This document shows positions 25,577 to 34,876 of a DNA stretch of 64,000 bases, piece by piece. The position numbers and the translations under genes are program-made. Each line of letters opens with the position of its first letter. Position 1 is the first letter of the stretch. The notes beneath the pieces were generated by a model, which was not told where the DNA came from, made no database searches, and saw only the letters and a list, made by a program, of their open reading frames with translations. Source of the DNA: Kibdelosporangium banguiense (lineage in GTDB: Bacteria; Actinomycetota; Actinomycetes; Mycobacteriales; Pseudonocardiaceae); the NCBI RefSeq assembly GCF_017876405.1, contig NZ_JAGINW010000001.1:9561203-9625202 (forward strand). Direction: 5' to 3'.

Positions 25577-26775
25577 GCACGGCACTCGCACCGCCGGGGG
25601 CCCGCTCGCGGCTCCTCGGCCGGGACGTGCTCCGGCTTGGCACGACCGGGCTTCGAGCGCGACCGATGCGCGCGATCCTGTCCGCTCTTGGCATCGCGAT
25701 CGGCATCGCCGCGATGATCGCCGTCGTCGGGATCTCGTCGTCGAGCCAAGCGCGGCTGAACGACGAACTCGACCGGCTCGGCACCAACCTCCTGACGGCG
25801 ACGCCGGGCAAGAGTCTGCTGGGCAAGGCCACGACGTTGCCTCCCGACACGGTCGGGAAGATCGGCAGGATCGACGGTGTCGAGTCGGTGAGCGGCACCT
25901 GCGCGCTGTCCGTCCCGGTATTCCGCAGCCCACTGTCGGATCCCGACGAGACGGGCGGGATCACGACCACGGTCGCGGACGAGGCGCTCCTGGGCGTCGT
26001 GTCGGGCAGCGTGCGCAGCGGCACCTGGCTGAACCCCGCGACCTCCGGCTTCCCCACGGTCGTCCTCGGGCACGCCGCCGCCGAACGCCTCGGCGTCGTC
26101 TCCCCTGGGACGCAGATCTGGTTGGGGGGCAACTACTTCACGGTCGTCGGCATCCTCGATCCTGTCCCCCTCGTACCCGCCCTCGACCGCGCGGCCCTGA
26201 TCGGCGCTCCGGTGGCGAAGACGCTGTTCGGTTTCGACGGGAGTCCGACGACGGTCTACGAGCGGTCAGCCGACGCGGCGGTGGACCGGGTCCGCTCGCT
26301 CCTCGGCCCGACCATCGCCCCGCAGTCGCCGGGTGAAGTCGAGGTCTCGCGGCCGTCCGACGCGCTCGCCGCCCGCAACGCCGCGAACCAGGCCTTCACC
26401 GGCCTGTTGGTCGGCCTCGGGTCGATCGCGCTGCTCGTCGGCGGGATCGGCGTGGCGAACACGATGGTCATCTCGGTGCTCGAACGCCGGCGCGAGATCG
26501 GTCTGCGAAGAGCGCTCGGCGCCACACGGTGGCACATCCTCGTGCAGTTCCTCGGCGAGGCCCTCTTGCTCTCGGCGCTCGGCGGCGTGTTCGGGTGCGG
26601 CCTCGGCACCGCCGTGACGGGTGTGATGGCCCTCGTCAACGACTGGCCGTTCGCCTTGCCCGCGGTGACGATCGCCGCCGCTGTCGCGTCGACGCTCGTG
26701 ATCGGCGCGGTGGCCGGGTTCTACCCCGCGATCCGGGCGGCCAGAACCCCGCCGACGGCCGCGCTGAGTTCGTGA
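25573..26775 (+). CDS. MacB/FtsX-type ABC transporter permease
   Basis: A 400-residue permease with the MacB layout: TM1 (MRAILSALGIAIGIAAMIAV), a large extracytoplasmic MacB_PCD domain (about 60-260), and three C-terminal helices (LLVGLGSIALLVGGIGVANT; LLLSALGGVFGCGLGTAV; ALPAVTIAAAVASTLVIGAV). The motif ERRREIGLRRALGATRWHI is typical. With the ATPase, the PG-binding adaptor and the lipoprotein it forms an exporter probably protecting against, or secreting, a cell-envelope compound, under control of the adjacent two-component system. Confidence 0.92.
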   Translation: MSTALAPPGARSRLLGRDVLRLGTTGLRARPMRAILSALGIAIGIAAMIAVVGISSSSQARLNDELDRLGTNLLTATPGKSLLGKATTLPPDTVGKIGRIDGVESVSGTCALSVPVFRSPLSDPDETGGITTTVADEALLGVVSGSVRSGTWLNPATSGFPTVVLGHAAAERLGVVSPGTQIWLGGNYFTVVGILDPVPLVPALDRAALIGAPVAKTLFGFDGSPTTVYERSADAAVDRVRSLLGPTIAPQSPGEVEVSRPSDALAARNAANQAFTGLLVGLGSIALLVGGIGVANTMVISVLERRREIGLRRALGATRWHILVQFLGEALLLSALGGVFGCGLGTAVTGVMALVNDWPFALPAVTIAAAVASTLVIGAVAGFYPAIRAARTPPTAALSS

Positions 26776-26816
26776 AATCCCCTTACCCCAACAGTTTTCG
26801 ACACAAGGGAGTGAGA

Positions 26817-28503
26817 ATGTCGAGTAGGGACAGACGAAGGTGGCTCACCGCCGGGCTGGTGGCCGTCCTGGGCGGCGGGTTGGTGGCCGGGGTGCCCCCT
26901 GCCGCCGCTGCCGCTCCGGACGGGATCGCCGGGTTCACTGACCAACAGCCCGAGTGGAGCCCGTGCCCGGAACGGACGCCACTGGACCCGTCCGAACAAC
27001 CGGACGAGGGCATCGTCATCGATCCCTGGGAGGGTCAGTGGTCGCAGGCGGAGTGCGCCACCGTGGTGGTTCCGCTGAACTACCGCAAGCCGGGTGACGG
27101 CAGCCTCAGCATCGGGATCAGCCGGATCAAGGCGGGAGATCCCGCGCTGCGCAAGGGGGTCGTGCTCCTCAACCCCGGTGGTCCCGGTGGGGGCGGGCTG
27201 TCCATGCCGCTGCAGGCCCGCGGGTCGCAACTGGCGAAGCACTTCGACGTGATCGGTTTCGACCCACGCGGCGTCGGCCGGTCCAGCGCGCTCAAGTGCG
27301 AACGGATCCCCGACACGCGGCCGCGTACGACCCGGCCCACCGACGCGGAGTTCGCCGCGTACACCGAGTACGCCCGCGCACACGAGGACGCGTGCCGTCG
27401 TGCCGGTGGTGGCATCCGCCCGTTCATCAACACAGCCAACACCGCCAGGGACATGGACGTCATCCGCGCCGCCCTGGGCGAAGAGAAGATCAACTACGTG
27501 GGGTACTCCTACGGCACCTACCTGGGAGCGGTGTACGGCAGCCTGTTCCCCCGGCGGCTGGATCTCAGCGTGCTGGACTCGGCGGTGCACCCCGACTGGC
27601 TCTGGCGGGAACAAGGCAGGCAGCAGTCGGTGGCCGCCCGGTTCAACGTCGAGCAGTGGGCCACCTGGGCCGGGCAGCGCGACAACACCTACCACCTGGG
27701 CAAGACCCAGTCCGAGGTGCTGGCCACCACCGAAGCGCTGGCCGCACAACTGGCCACCCGATCGGTCCCGTTCACCCGTGAACGGCCGGAGAACTGGCCC
27801 ACCTACTGGCCGAGGACCTTCGACCGCACCGTCCTGGACCAGTTCATGGCCATGGCCACGCAACCGCGTTCCGTCTGGGACGTGACCGCCGAGGTGGTCG
27901 CCGAGGTCCGCAAGGCGGCGTCGGCGGGCACCGCGGTGTCGGCGGACGCGAGCACCGCAGTCGGTCTGCTCCACGCTCAGGGCATCGTCAAGGTCGACGA
28001 CGGCGTGTACGACACGGTCACGTGCGAAGCCGACTGGCCGACTGACCTCACCACCTACTACCAAGGACATGCGGACGTTCCGTGAGCGCTACCCCTACGC
28101 GGACGGCAACGGCAGCGGCATAATCGGCGCGGCACCGAGCAACTGCACGTTCCGCTCCTTCACCCCGCCGGAGAAGCTGGTCCCGTTGAAGCGGGCCGGT
28201 TATCCCACAGGCCTGGTGATCCAGGCCGACGGCGGGACCGCGATGGCCGCGAAGCTCGGCGACCAGCTGATCTCCGTCCGCGACAGCGGCAAGCACGGGC
28301 ACTACGGCACGAACCGGTGCGTCACCGAGAAGGTCGACAACTACCTGATCAACCGTGTGCTGCCCCCGTCGAGATCGGAGTGCACGGACGAACCGCGTCC
28401 CGCCGTCCCGGCCGACAGTTCGACCGCCGGGGCCCGGAGTACGACGCAGGACACCAAGGCGTCCCGCGTCCGGGCCGCCATCAGCGGCACTTTCTGGCGC
28501 TAG
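26817..28503 (+). pseudogene. Secreted alpha/beta-hydrolase (tripeptidyl aminopeptidase-like), frameshifted
   Basis: The first frame (26817-28085) has a signal peptide (RRRWLTAGLVAVLGGGLVAG), the strand VLLNPGGPGGGG, FDPRGVGRSS and nucleophile elbow VGYSYGTYLG, typical of the SlpD/E-TAP family. It ends prematurely at TTYYQGHADVP. The second frame (from about 28066) continues the same protein: MRTFRERYPY, NCTFRSFTPPEKLVPLKRAG, the His motif SGKHGHYG. Removing one G in CAAGGACATG (about 28063) restores the frame. In addition, the catalytic-Asp loop is shortened (QADGGTAMA, where relatives have about seven more residues), so the Asp is probably lost. A second lesion makes a sequencing error alone less likely. 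Confidence 0.8.
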
Positions 28504-28514
28504 TCAGGCAAACG

Positions 28515-28556
28515 GGGGCGTCCTGGAGTGTGGCGGTCACTCCGGGACGTACCCCG
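28515..28556. terminator. Strong bidirectional hairpin
   Basis: GTCCTGGAGTG (28520-28530) pairs with CACTCCGGGAC (28538-28548) with one G-T pair and a 7-base loop; flanking GGGG and CCCC can extend the stem. It lies between the convergent peptidase and methyltransferase frames, where a shared terminator is expected. Confidence 0.65.
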
Positions 28557-29079
28557 TACCGACGACACAAAGCGGGTTCTCGATCCAGTGACGCCAGAAA
28601 CCCTCGCCGAACTTCTGCACACCTTCAGGGCTCGGTTTCCAGGGCGTGAAACTGATTCCGTGTATTCCCGCCTTTTCCAACGCGTCCCGGTAGGACTCGT
28701 TCGTCCAGTATCGGTTCGAGAGCGTTACCGGCTCGCCGAACTGGAGGACGAATGTGAACGCAAGGCCGTCGGACGGTCGCTGCCCGCTCTTCATCATCTC
28801 GTCCGGCAAGTGGAGTGTCGCGCCGTACTGGTCGTCGGCGACAATCGGGTTGTTGTGGAAGTCGTAGCCGGAGTTCGGCAACGTGAAGTGGAACCTGCCG
28901 CCGGGCTTGAGGTGGTCGGCCACCACACGGCACATGGCGTCCGACTCGTCCCTGTCCGCGGCGTAGTTGAGCAGAAAAGCAGCGTTGACGATGTCGAACT
29001 GCCCGACGTTACCCATGGTCGACACGTCAGCGGCTTCGTACCGGCCCCGGAACGCCAATTGCGGATCCCCCAGATCCAC
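28537..29079 (-). pseudogene. SAM-dependent methyltransferase, N-terminally truncated
   Basis: The 180 residues cover the second half of a class I methyltransferase: FDIVNAAFLLNYAAD (motif II/III), LKPGGRFHFTLPNSGYDF (post motif) and a C-terminal EALEKAG-like region ending FWRHWIENPLCVVGTGYV. The SAM-binding glycine loop (motif I) is missing. Upstream, the frame contains VLGVDLGDP, a recognisable second-strand remnant, but a TGA stops it about 16 codons before the GTG. It is probably non-functional. It ends inside the hairpin shared with the peptidase gene. Confidence 0.7.
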
Positions 29080-29161
29080 CCCCAGGACCCACTGCCCATC
29101 CAGCTGACGCCACGGTCAAGAAGAACCTGATCACCTGGATGGGCGTTACCGCACCAGGCCG

Positions 29162-29761
29162 TCAGTCCATGCAGTACAGGGTGACTTTCGCCGTACCCAC
29201 GACACCCGGCTGATATGCCTTGACGAACTGCTGGGCCCGGGTCTCTGTCGTGAAGAAGATCCGGGTCGCGGCGTACTGGCGCTGGGGATCGAGCCGGAGC
29301 GCTTCGACGAGGCCCTGCTCGCAACCGACGTCGAACGCTCCGCTGTCCGGCTTGTATCCTATGTCTGTCAAGGACTTCCGCGCCGTATCGAGACGCTTTT
29401 GGTCTTCTGGCGAGATCTGTTGCGTCTGTCCTGTGCGGACCACCACGACGTACACGCCCCAATACGTGCCACCATGGTCAAGCCGGGTGACCGCAGGCGG
29501 GAAGTCCGGCTTGGTGGCGCTCGCACTCGCCGGATTCGACGGCGCGACAGTGGCTGCGGGTGTGCTACTGGTTGACGCGGCAGCCTGCAACGCCGTTTGC
29601 GTGGTACCTGCCGGCTGTTGTGTGGTTGCTGGCGGCTGTGTGGTTGCCGGCGGCTGGTCAGTCGAACTGGTGCATCCGGTCAGCGCGATGGGAGCGCTGA
29701 TGAGTACAGCGGCCAATATCCTTGTACCGACATAGCTTCTGGCGCCGCGCTTGTAGTCCAT
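29162..29761 (-). CDS. Thr/Pro-rich lipoprotein of unknown function
   Basis: A 199-residue lipoprotein: signal peptide with YVGTRILAAVLISAPIA and lipobox LTGC, then a low-complexity linker (repeated PPATTQ, then Ala/Ser/Thr/Pro) and a folded C-terminal domain of about 100 residues (GGTYWGVYVVVVRTGQ, FFTTETRAQQFVKAYQPGVV) with two cysteines (VGCEQG, LYCMD). I set the start at ATG 29761 because GGGGGATCGGT precedes it; the longer frame adds 13 unlikely residues. Domain not recognised. It is surface-exposed by inference. Confidence 0.7.
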   Translation of the reverse strand: MDYKRGARSYVGTRILAAVLISAPIALTGCTSSTDQPPATTQPPATTQQPAGTTQTALQAAASTSSTPAATVAPSNPASASATKPDFPPAVTRLDHGGTYWGVYVVVVRTGQTQQISPEDQKRLDTARKSLTDIGYKPDSGAFDVGCEQGLVEALRLDPQRQYAATRIFFTTETRAQQFVKAYQPGVVGTAKVTLYCMD

Positions 29762-29852
29762 ACCGATCCCCCGATCTTGTGGTGAGCCCCTACCCAACAC
29801 AAGACGCAGAACACGGAACTAGGTTGCGACCGCGTCGTAAGCGGCCTTGCTC

Positions 29853-30068
29853 TCACGACAGAATCGCCGAAAGCTGGTCCGGGCCTGTCACGCCAGGGCG
29901 ATCCGCATCGCGGTGGTCGAGGAACGGCTCGATGCTCGTCCACGAGTCGAGACCCTGCCGGGACAACTCGACGGCTGCTGGGATTGTGCCTGCGAGTACG
30001 CAGCACGCGAGCAGGGCGAGCACGGCCAGACGCGCGACACACCGCCTGCGGGCACTGTCAGTCAGCAC
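29853..30068 (-). CDS. Small single-pass membrane protein
   Basis: A 71-residue frame with a GTG start preceded by GAGGGGGCGG. It has a basic N-terminus (SARRRCVARL), one hydrophobic helix (AVLALLACCVLAGTIPAA) and a polar tail ending DQLSAILS. Not recognised. It may be a small membrane peptide or the start of a longer lost gene. Confidence 0.4.
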   Translation of the reverse strand: MLTDSARRRCVARLAVLALLACCVLAGTIPAAVELSRQGLDSWTSIEPFLDHRDADRPGVTGPDQLSAILS

Positions 30069-30165
30069 CGTGACCGCCCCCTCGCCTTGCGCCGGGCGAC
30101 AAGCCACCGCTCGACCTGCCGATGCCGGGGGTTCACCTCCGGCGATGAGCGGTTCCAGCTCGTGA

Positions 30166-30318
30166 CGGTCTCGTTCGGCGGAGGCGGCACGCGGTCTACC
30201 CGGCTCCGGCCTCGGACTGGCCGTGGTGCGTTCCATCGCCCAAGCCCACGGCAGCGAGGTCTTCGCCGAGCCACGCCCCGGCGGCGGCGCGGCCATCGGC
30301 TTCACACTCGGCCACTGA
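30166..30318 (+). pseudogene. 3' end of a histidine kinase gene
   Basis: The frame reads SAEAARGLPGSGLGLAVVR, then SIAQAHGSEVFAEPRPGGGA and ends at TGA 30316. GSGLGLAVVR...AHG is the G2 box of a HATPase kinase domain, and the Ala-Arg-Gly-Leu-Pro lead-in is the usual preceding loop. Everything upstream of this (HAMP, H-box) is missing. The stretch 30069-30376 otherwise holds nothing recognised. Confidence 0.7.
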
Positions 30319-30376
30319 CATTGAGCCCGTCCCAGAACAGGATTTCGCCGAGCGTGCTCGTCCGCCTGCGCCGTGC

Positions 30377-30838
30377 TCACGGACTGGTCGTGACCGGCTC
30401 GTGCCGGACGGGGAAGTTCACCGAGTTGGCGATGAAACATGTGTCGTGCGCCTGCTTGTGCAGTGTCTCGGCCTGCTCGGCCTTGGCAGGGTCGGCGAAG
30501 GTCACCTCCGGTCGCAGTACGACCTCGGTGAACCGGCCGCTGTTGCCCGGCTCCTCCCGCATGACACCACTGGCAGCGTCCACATAGTCGGTCACCACCA
30601 CACCGGCCCGCGCGCACAGCGACAGGAACGTGAGCATGTGGCACTCCGACAGGGAAGCGACCAGCAGCTCTTCCGGGTTCCACCGCTCGGGCGTGCCGCG
30701 GAACGCCGGGTCGGCGCTGCCTTTCAGCACCGGCTTGCCCTCGACGACGACGTCGTGATCCCGCACGTAGCCGCGGTAGCCGGCCCCGGTGTCGCCGCTC
30801 CAGCGCACCGTGACCTGATAATCGTGCTGCCTGCTCAC
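30377..30838 (-). CDS. OsmC-family peroxide reductase
   Basis: A 153-residue OsmC/Ohr-like thiol peroxidase that reduces organic hydroperoxides. The two catalytic cysteines are at LSECHMLTFL and HDTCFIANSV; the arginine-bearing region SADPAFRGTPERWNPEELLV precedes them. It starts at GTG overlapping the GntR gene stop by four bases, so the regulator and the enzyme are one transcription unit. The regulator may respond to a metabolite or oxidant related to this activity, which is inference. Confidence 0.88.
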   Translation of the reverse strand: MSRQHDYQVTVRWSGDTGAGYRGYVRDHDVVVEGKPVLKGSADPAFRGTPERWNPEELLVASLSECHMLTFLSLCARAGVVVTDYVDAASGVMREEPGNSGRFTEVVLRPEVTFADPAKAEQAETLHKQAHDTCFIANSVNFPVRHEPVTTSP

Positions 30839-31470
30839 GTTTCTTCTCCTTGGTCGGTGAGAACGGACATCGTGGCCAGGACGTGCTCACGCGCGTGCGC
30901 GGCGGCCTTCTGCGGATCGCCGCGCGTGATGGCGTCGATCACCCGCCGGTGCTCCTCGTCCACCCGGACCGGCCGCGCCGGCGCGGTCAACGATGCCCGC
31001 GTGGAGACCGTGATCTGGTCCCAGATCCGCTCCAGCACCTCCAACGCCGCCGGATTGTCTGCCAGCGTGCCGATGTACTGGTGGAACGCCCGGTTGTGCC
31101 GGACACCCGCGACCAGATCCCCCTGCCGCGTAGCCTGATCAGCCAGATCAGCATGCTCGACCAGCCGGGCAAGGCTCGCCGGAGACAGCTCGCCCTCCCG
31201 CTGCCGGCATGCGGCCAGCTCCGCGGTCAACGCCTCCAAAGAAGCGCGCACGAGGTAGGCGTTCCGCAGCGCCTTGGCATCCAACTCGACTACCGTCACA
31301 CCACGCCGCGCGGCCCGCACCAAACCGTCGCTTTCCAGTCGCCGCAACGCCTCCCGCACCGGCGTACGGCTCACACCAAGCCGTTCGCACAGCTCCAGCT
31401 CGGTGACCGGCCGCCCGGCGGGATACGTGCCGAGCACGATCAAGCCGCGGACCTCCTCGTAAACGTCCAT
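30835..31470 (-). CDS. GntR-family regulator with FCD ligand domain
   Basis: A 211-residue FadR/FCD-type regulator. The winged helix reads GRPVTELELCERLGVSRTPV then REALRRLESDGLVRAARRG. The FCD domain is all-helical with metal-binding-type residues (RHNRAFHQYIG, DEEHRRVIDAI, AAAHAREHV). ATG 31470 was chosen because homology starts there; upstream codons are not conserved-looking and would cover the operator. It is the first gene of a two-gene unit with OsmC and is divergent from the secreted subtilase, which it might also control. Confidence 0.88.
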   Translation of the reverse strand: MDVYEEVRGLIVLGTYPAGRPVTELELCERLGVSRTPVREALRRLESDGLVRAARRGVTVVELDAKALRNAYLVRASLEALTAELAACRQREGELSPASLARLVEHADLADQATRQGDLVAGVRHNRAFHQYIGTLADNPAALEVLERIWDQITVSTRASLTAPARPVRVDEEHRRVIDAITRGDPQKAAAHAREHVLATMSVLTDQGEET

Positions 31471-31477
31471 CGCATGC

Positions 31478-31489
31478 AATGTATACAAA
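31478..31489. promoter_or_regulatory. Candidate GntR operator (TGTATACA core)
   Basis: AATGTATACAAA, with the perfect palindrome TGTATACA at 31480-31487, lies eight bases upstream of the GntR start. T-N-G-T-x-x-A-C-N-A cores are typical of FCD-type GntR sites. Autoregulation is inferred. Confidence 0.5.
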
Positions 31490-31648
31490 GAATACGTTGA
31501 ACGGAAGACGTTCTTCCGCCCGAGATGCGCAAGGCGGCACACACTCTCAGGGCGGTGAACGCGGTCCTCGACTACCGCCGGCAGAATCTCCAGACAAAAT
31601 CGTGATGATTCAACGCAACGGGTCAACGCGCTCAGGGATCTTCAGGGT

Positions 31649-34600
31649 ATGAGCCGCAAAAGATCAGCATTGGGCGTGATCACCGGCCTGGTGGCCTGGG
31701 GTCTTGCTGTTCCGGTGGGAGTGACCGTCGCCGCTCCCGCGGAAACGGTTCCCACCAGCACAATCACGTTGCTCACGGGCGACAAGGTGGTTCTTGGCGG
31801 GCCGCGCGGCGCGCGCGTGCTGCCCGCCAGGGGTCGCGAACGGATCGGGTTCCGCCAGAGCAAGGACGTGTACGGCGACATCCACGTCGTGCCGGACGAC
31901 GCTGTGCCGTTACTCCAGGCCAACCGGATCGACCCACGGCTGTTCAACGTCACCAAACTGGTGGCAGGCGGCTACGACGACACCCAACGCACAGACATCC
32001 CGCTGATCGTCAGCGGACCGGACATCGCCGCGACCAAAGTCCTGGACCTGCCCAGCATTCACGGCACCGCGGTCCGCATGGACAAAGCGATCGGCCTTTC
32101 CCAGTTGCCGCCGGACAGCAAGATCTGGCTCGACGGCCCGGTCCGGGCCGCGCTGGACAAGAGCATCCCGCAGGTCGGCGCCCCCGAAGCCTGGCGTTCC
32201 GGCCACACGGGCACAGGCACGACCGTGGCCGTGCTCGACACGGGAATCGACGCTTCGCACCCGGATCTGGCCGGCGCGGTTCTCAAGGCCGAGAACTTCT
32301 CCACCGCCACCACCGGACCGGACGACTACTTCGGGCATGGCACCCATGTCGCCTCGATCATCACCGGCGATCACCCCAAGTACCCGGGTGTCGCACCGGA
32401 CACCAAGCTGTTGAACGGGAAGGTGGTCGACGACGCGGGTTTCGGCACGGAGTCGCAGGTCATCGCCGGGATGCAGTGGGCCACTGCGCAGGGCGCGGAC
32501 GTGGTCAACATGAGCCTCTCCTTCTTCTCCCCCAGTGACGGCACTGATCCGTTGTCCCAGGCAGTCGACCGGCTCACCGCCGAGACGGGGACGTTGTTCG
32601 TGATCGCGGCGGGCAATAACCCCATCCAGCCACCAGCCCCTCCGGGCGCGGCGGATTCAGCGCTGACCGTCGGGGCGGTGGACCACAACGACCAGCTCGC
32701 CGAGTTCTCCACTCGCGGCCCGCGGTTCGGGGACGACGCCATCAAACCGGACATGACCGCGCCGGGCGTGGGCATCGCCGCCGCCAAGACCCGGCACGGA
32801 ACCACGGGCGAGCCCGTCGACGACACCCACGTCCGTAAGTCCGGAACCTCGATGGCCACACCGCATGTCGCTGGGGCCGCGGCGATCCTGGCCGGGCAGC
32901 ACCCGGACTGGGGACCCGAGCGGATCAAGGCCACGCTGATGGGCAGCGCGAAGCCGCATCCCACGCTGTCGGTGTTCGAGCAGGGCGCGGGACGGCTCGA
33001 CGTCGCACGCGCGGTCAGCCAGACCCTCCAGGCGGTACCGGCAAGTATCAGCGCAGGCGTGGCGCGATGGCCACACCACGACGACGTGCCGATCACGAAA
33101 ACCTTGACGTACCACAACTCCGGCACGGTGCCGATCACCGCGTCGCCGACCATCGAGATCCGCGACCCGGCTGGAAACCCTGCCCCCGCAGGCATGTTCA
33201 CCTTCTCACCGAGCACTGTCACCATCCCAGCGGGCGGCCAGGCACAGGTCACGGTGACGATCGACACCAGGATCACCGCACCGGACGGGCTCTACAGCGG
33301 TGTCGTCCTGACGGGTGACATTCGCACACCGATTGCGGTCAACCGCGAGCTCGAGAGCTACGACGTCACCGTCCGGTTCATCGGCCTGGACGGCAATCCG
33401 ACGCCTGACTACAGCTACACGTTCACCGACCTCGACCGGGCAAAATCAGTCGCGAAGCACAACGCGTCCGGCACAGTCGTCGCGAGACTTGCCAAAGGAG
33501 TCCACTACTTCCATGCGGCGGTACGAACACCCGCTGGAACGGCCCTTGCCAGCGAGCCCGAGTACGTGGTCGCCAGGGATTCCTCGTTCACTGTGGACAC
33601 TCGAACCGCCAGGCCCGCGGGGTTCACTGTGGACAACCCAGGAGCGAGACCTGGCGTGATGACCATCCGGACCGACCGGGGCATGCCTTCAGGACAGGCG
33701 ATCTCCGACGAATACACGATCAAGTACCACGGCGCCCTGTCCGTGCTGCCGTCGCGAACCTCCGCGCCACCAGGACAGTTCACGTACATCGCTGAATCCC
33801 GGATGGCAGAACCGGACGGCAAGAGTGGCTTCACCACCACCACGTATCTTTACAATTTGCGCCAGACTACGGACCGGCGCGTACCCGCGGAGCCGATGCA
33901 CCGGGTCCACGACAGCCAACTGGTGAAGGTGCGCTCAGAACACGCCACCACAGCGCCAGGCAAGTACGGCGACCGGGAATCGGTGGTCGTCAAACAACTG
34001 CCGTACACGCTGAACGAGTTCTACACACCCGGCGTCCCGTGGGAGGGGAACTTCACCCAACTCGATTCCGCGAGGCGGGACACTCACGCTTTCCGGGCCA
34101 CTCCCCGTGTTTTCACCGAGGACACCAGCGAGAAATGGAACTTCGGCGTGTTCGGGCCCGCCCTGCCCACCGAGGGGCGGAGCCGCTCGTTCAGGATCGA
34201 CAACCTGCTCGTGGTCAACGTCGGACTGGCCACCGACCAGTCACCCAACCGGTACGGCACCGCCGGCGACCTGTTCGGCACGGCCGACGGCACCGGCAGC
34301 ACCACGCTCTACCTGGACGGCAAACCACTCAGCACAACACCGTACGGCGGGTTCGTGGCATTCAACGTCCCACCAGGGCTTCGGACTTACTCCGTACACA
34401 GCGAATCCCGCAACCCACTGAGCCTGTCCGGCACTGTCACCGCGGACTGGACATTCACATCGGACACCACACCGGCCTCCGTCCCGAAACCACTGCCCCT
34501 GCTGACAGTCCGGTTCACACCCGCACTCAACGCGTACAACCAGGCGCCTCGCGCCATCCCAACAGTGGTCCCGATAACTGTGGAGCACAACGCCGACGCA

Positions 34601-34804
34601 ACAGCAGGGAAACCTGCCGTGCAGGTCTCGCACGACAACGGGACAACCTGGAAACCTGTGCCTGTGCTGACCGTGAACGGCAAGCGGTTCACGATCCTCA
34701 CCCACCCAGCGGGCGCGAAATCGGTATCCCTCAAAGCATCCGCCCGCGACGCCGACGGAAACTCAGTCGATCAGACGATTCTGAACGCATTCCACCTGAG
34801 GTGA
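31649..34804 (+). CDS. Large secreted subtilisin-like (S8) serine protease
   Basis: A 1051-residue protease. The signal peptide covers about residues 1-29 (SALGVITGLVAWGLAVPVGV), with a propeptide to about 175. The catalytic domain carries Asp197 (VAVLDTGID), His230 (YFGHGTHVAS), oxyanion Asn323 (IAAGNN) and Ser401 (SGTSMATPHVAG). It is followed by about 600 residues of beta-rich C-terminal domains (GTVPITASPTIEI, TIPAGGQAQVTVTID) like other multi-domain actinobacterial S8 enzymes. All catalytic residues are present, so it should be active outside the cell. It stands alone, with CAGGG before the ATG; the neighbouring GntR operator lies about 160 bases upstream. A link to leader-peptide removal in the adjacent RiPP locus is possible but unsupported. 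Confidence 0.92.
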   Translation: MSRKRSALGVITGLVAWGLAVPVGVTVAAPAETVPTSTITLLTGDKVVLGGPRGARVLPARGRERIGFRQSKDVYGDIHVVPDDAVPLLQANRIDPRLFNVTKLVAGGYDDTQRTDIPLIVSGPDIAATKVLDLPSIHGTAVRMDKAIGLSQLPPDSKIWLDGPVRAALDKSIPQVGAPEAWRSGHTGTGTTVAVLDTGIDASHPDLAGAVLKAENFSTATTGPDDYFGHGTHVASIITGDHPKYPGVAPDTKLLNGKVVDDAGFGTESQVIAGMQWATAQGADVVNMSLSFFSPSDGTDPLSQAVDRLTAETGTLFVIAAGNNPIQPPAPPGAADSALTVGAVDHNDQLAEFSTRGPRFGDDAIKPDMTAPGVGIAAAKTRHGTTGEPVDDTHVRKSGTSMATPHVAGAAAILAGQHPDWGPERIKATLMGSAKPHPTLSVFEQGAGRLDVARAVSQTLQAVPASISAGVARWPHHDDVPITKTLTYHNSGTVPITASPTIEIRDPAGNPAPAGMFTFSPSTVTIPAGGQAQVTVTIDTRITAPDGLYSGVVLTGDIRTPIAVNRELESYDVTVRFIGLDGNPTPDYSYTFTDLDRAKSVAKHNASGTVVARLAKGVHYFHAAVRTPAGTALASEPEYVVARDSSFTVDTRTARPAGFTVDNPGARPGVMTIRTDRGMPSGQAISDEYTIKYHGALSVLPSRTSAPPGQFTYIAESRMAEPDGKSGFTTTTYLYNLRQTTDRRVPAEPMHRVHDSQLVKVRSEHATTAPGKYGDRESVVVKQLPYTLNEFYTPGVPWEGNFTQLDSARRDTHAFRATPRVFTEDTSEKWNFGVFGPALPTEGRSRSFRIDNLLVVNVGLATDQSPNRYGTAGDLFGTADGTGSTTLYLDGKPLSTTPYGGFVAFNVPPGLRTYSVHSESRNPLSLSGTVTADWTFTSDTTPASVPKPLPLLTVRFTPALNAYNQAPRAIPTVVPITVEHNADATAGKPAVQVSHDNGTTWKPVPVLTVNGKRFTILTHPAGAKSVSLKASARDADGNSVDQTILNAFHLR

Positions 34805-34876
34805 GCACGTGAGCGTCGGAGATCAGAAAGGACACTGCTTCGCTTGCGGATGTCATCGGTTACAGGACAACGAAAA

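Noticed and set aside
29620..29690. Short tandem repeats (GGTTGCTGGCGGCTGTGT-like) as a regulatory array
   Set aside because: They encode the repeated PPATTQ linker of the lipoprotein and are explained by low-complexity protein sequence.
31649..34804. Subtilase as the leader protease of the RiPP locus
   Set aside because: It is a large stand-alone secreted multi-domain enzyme on the opposite strand; no sequence feature links it to the precursors.
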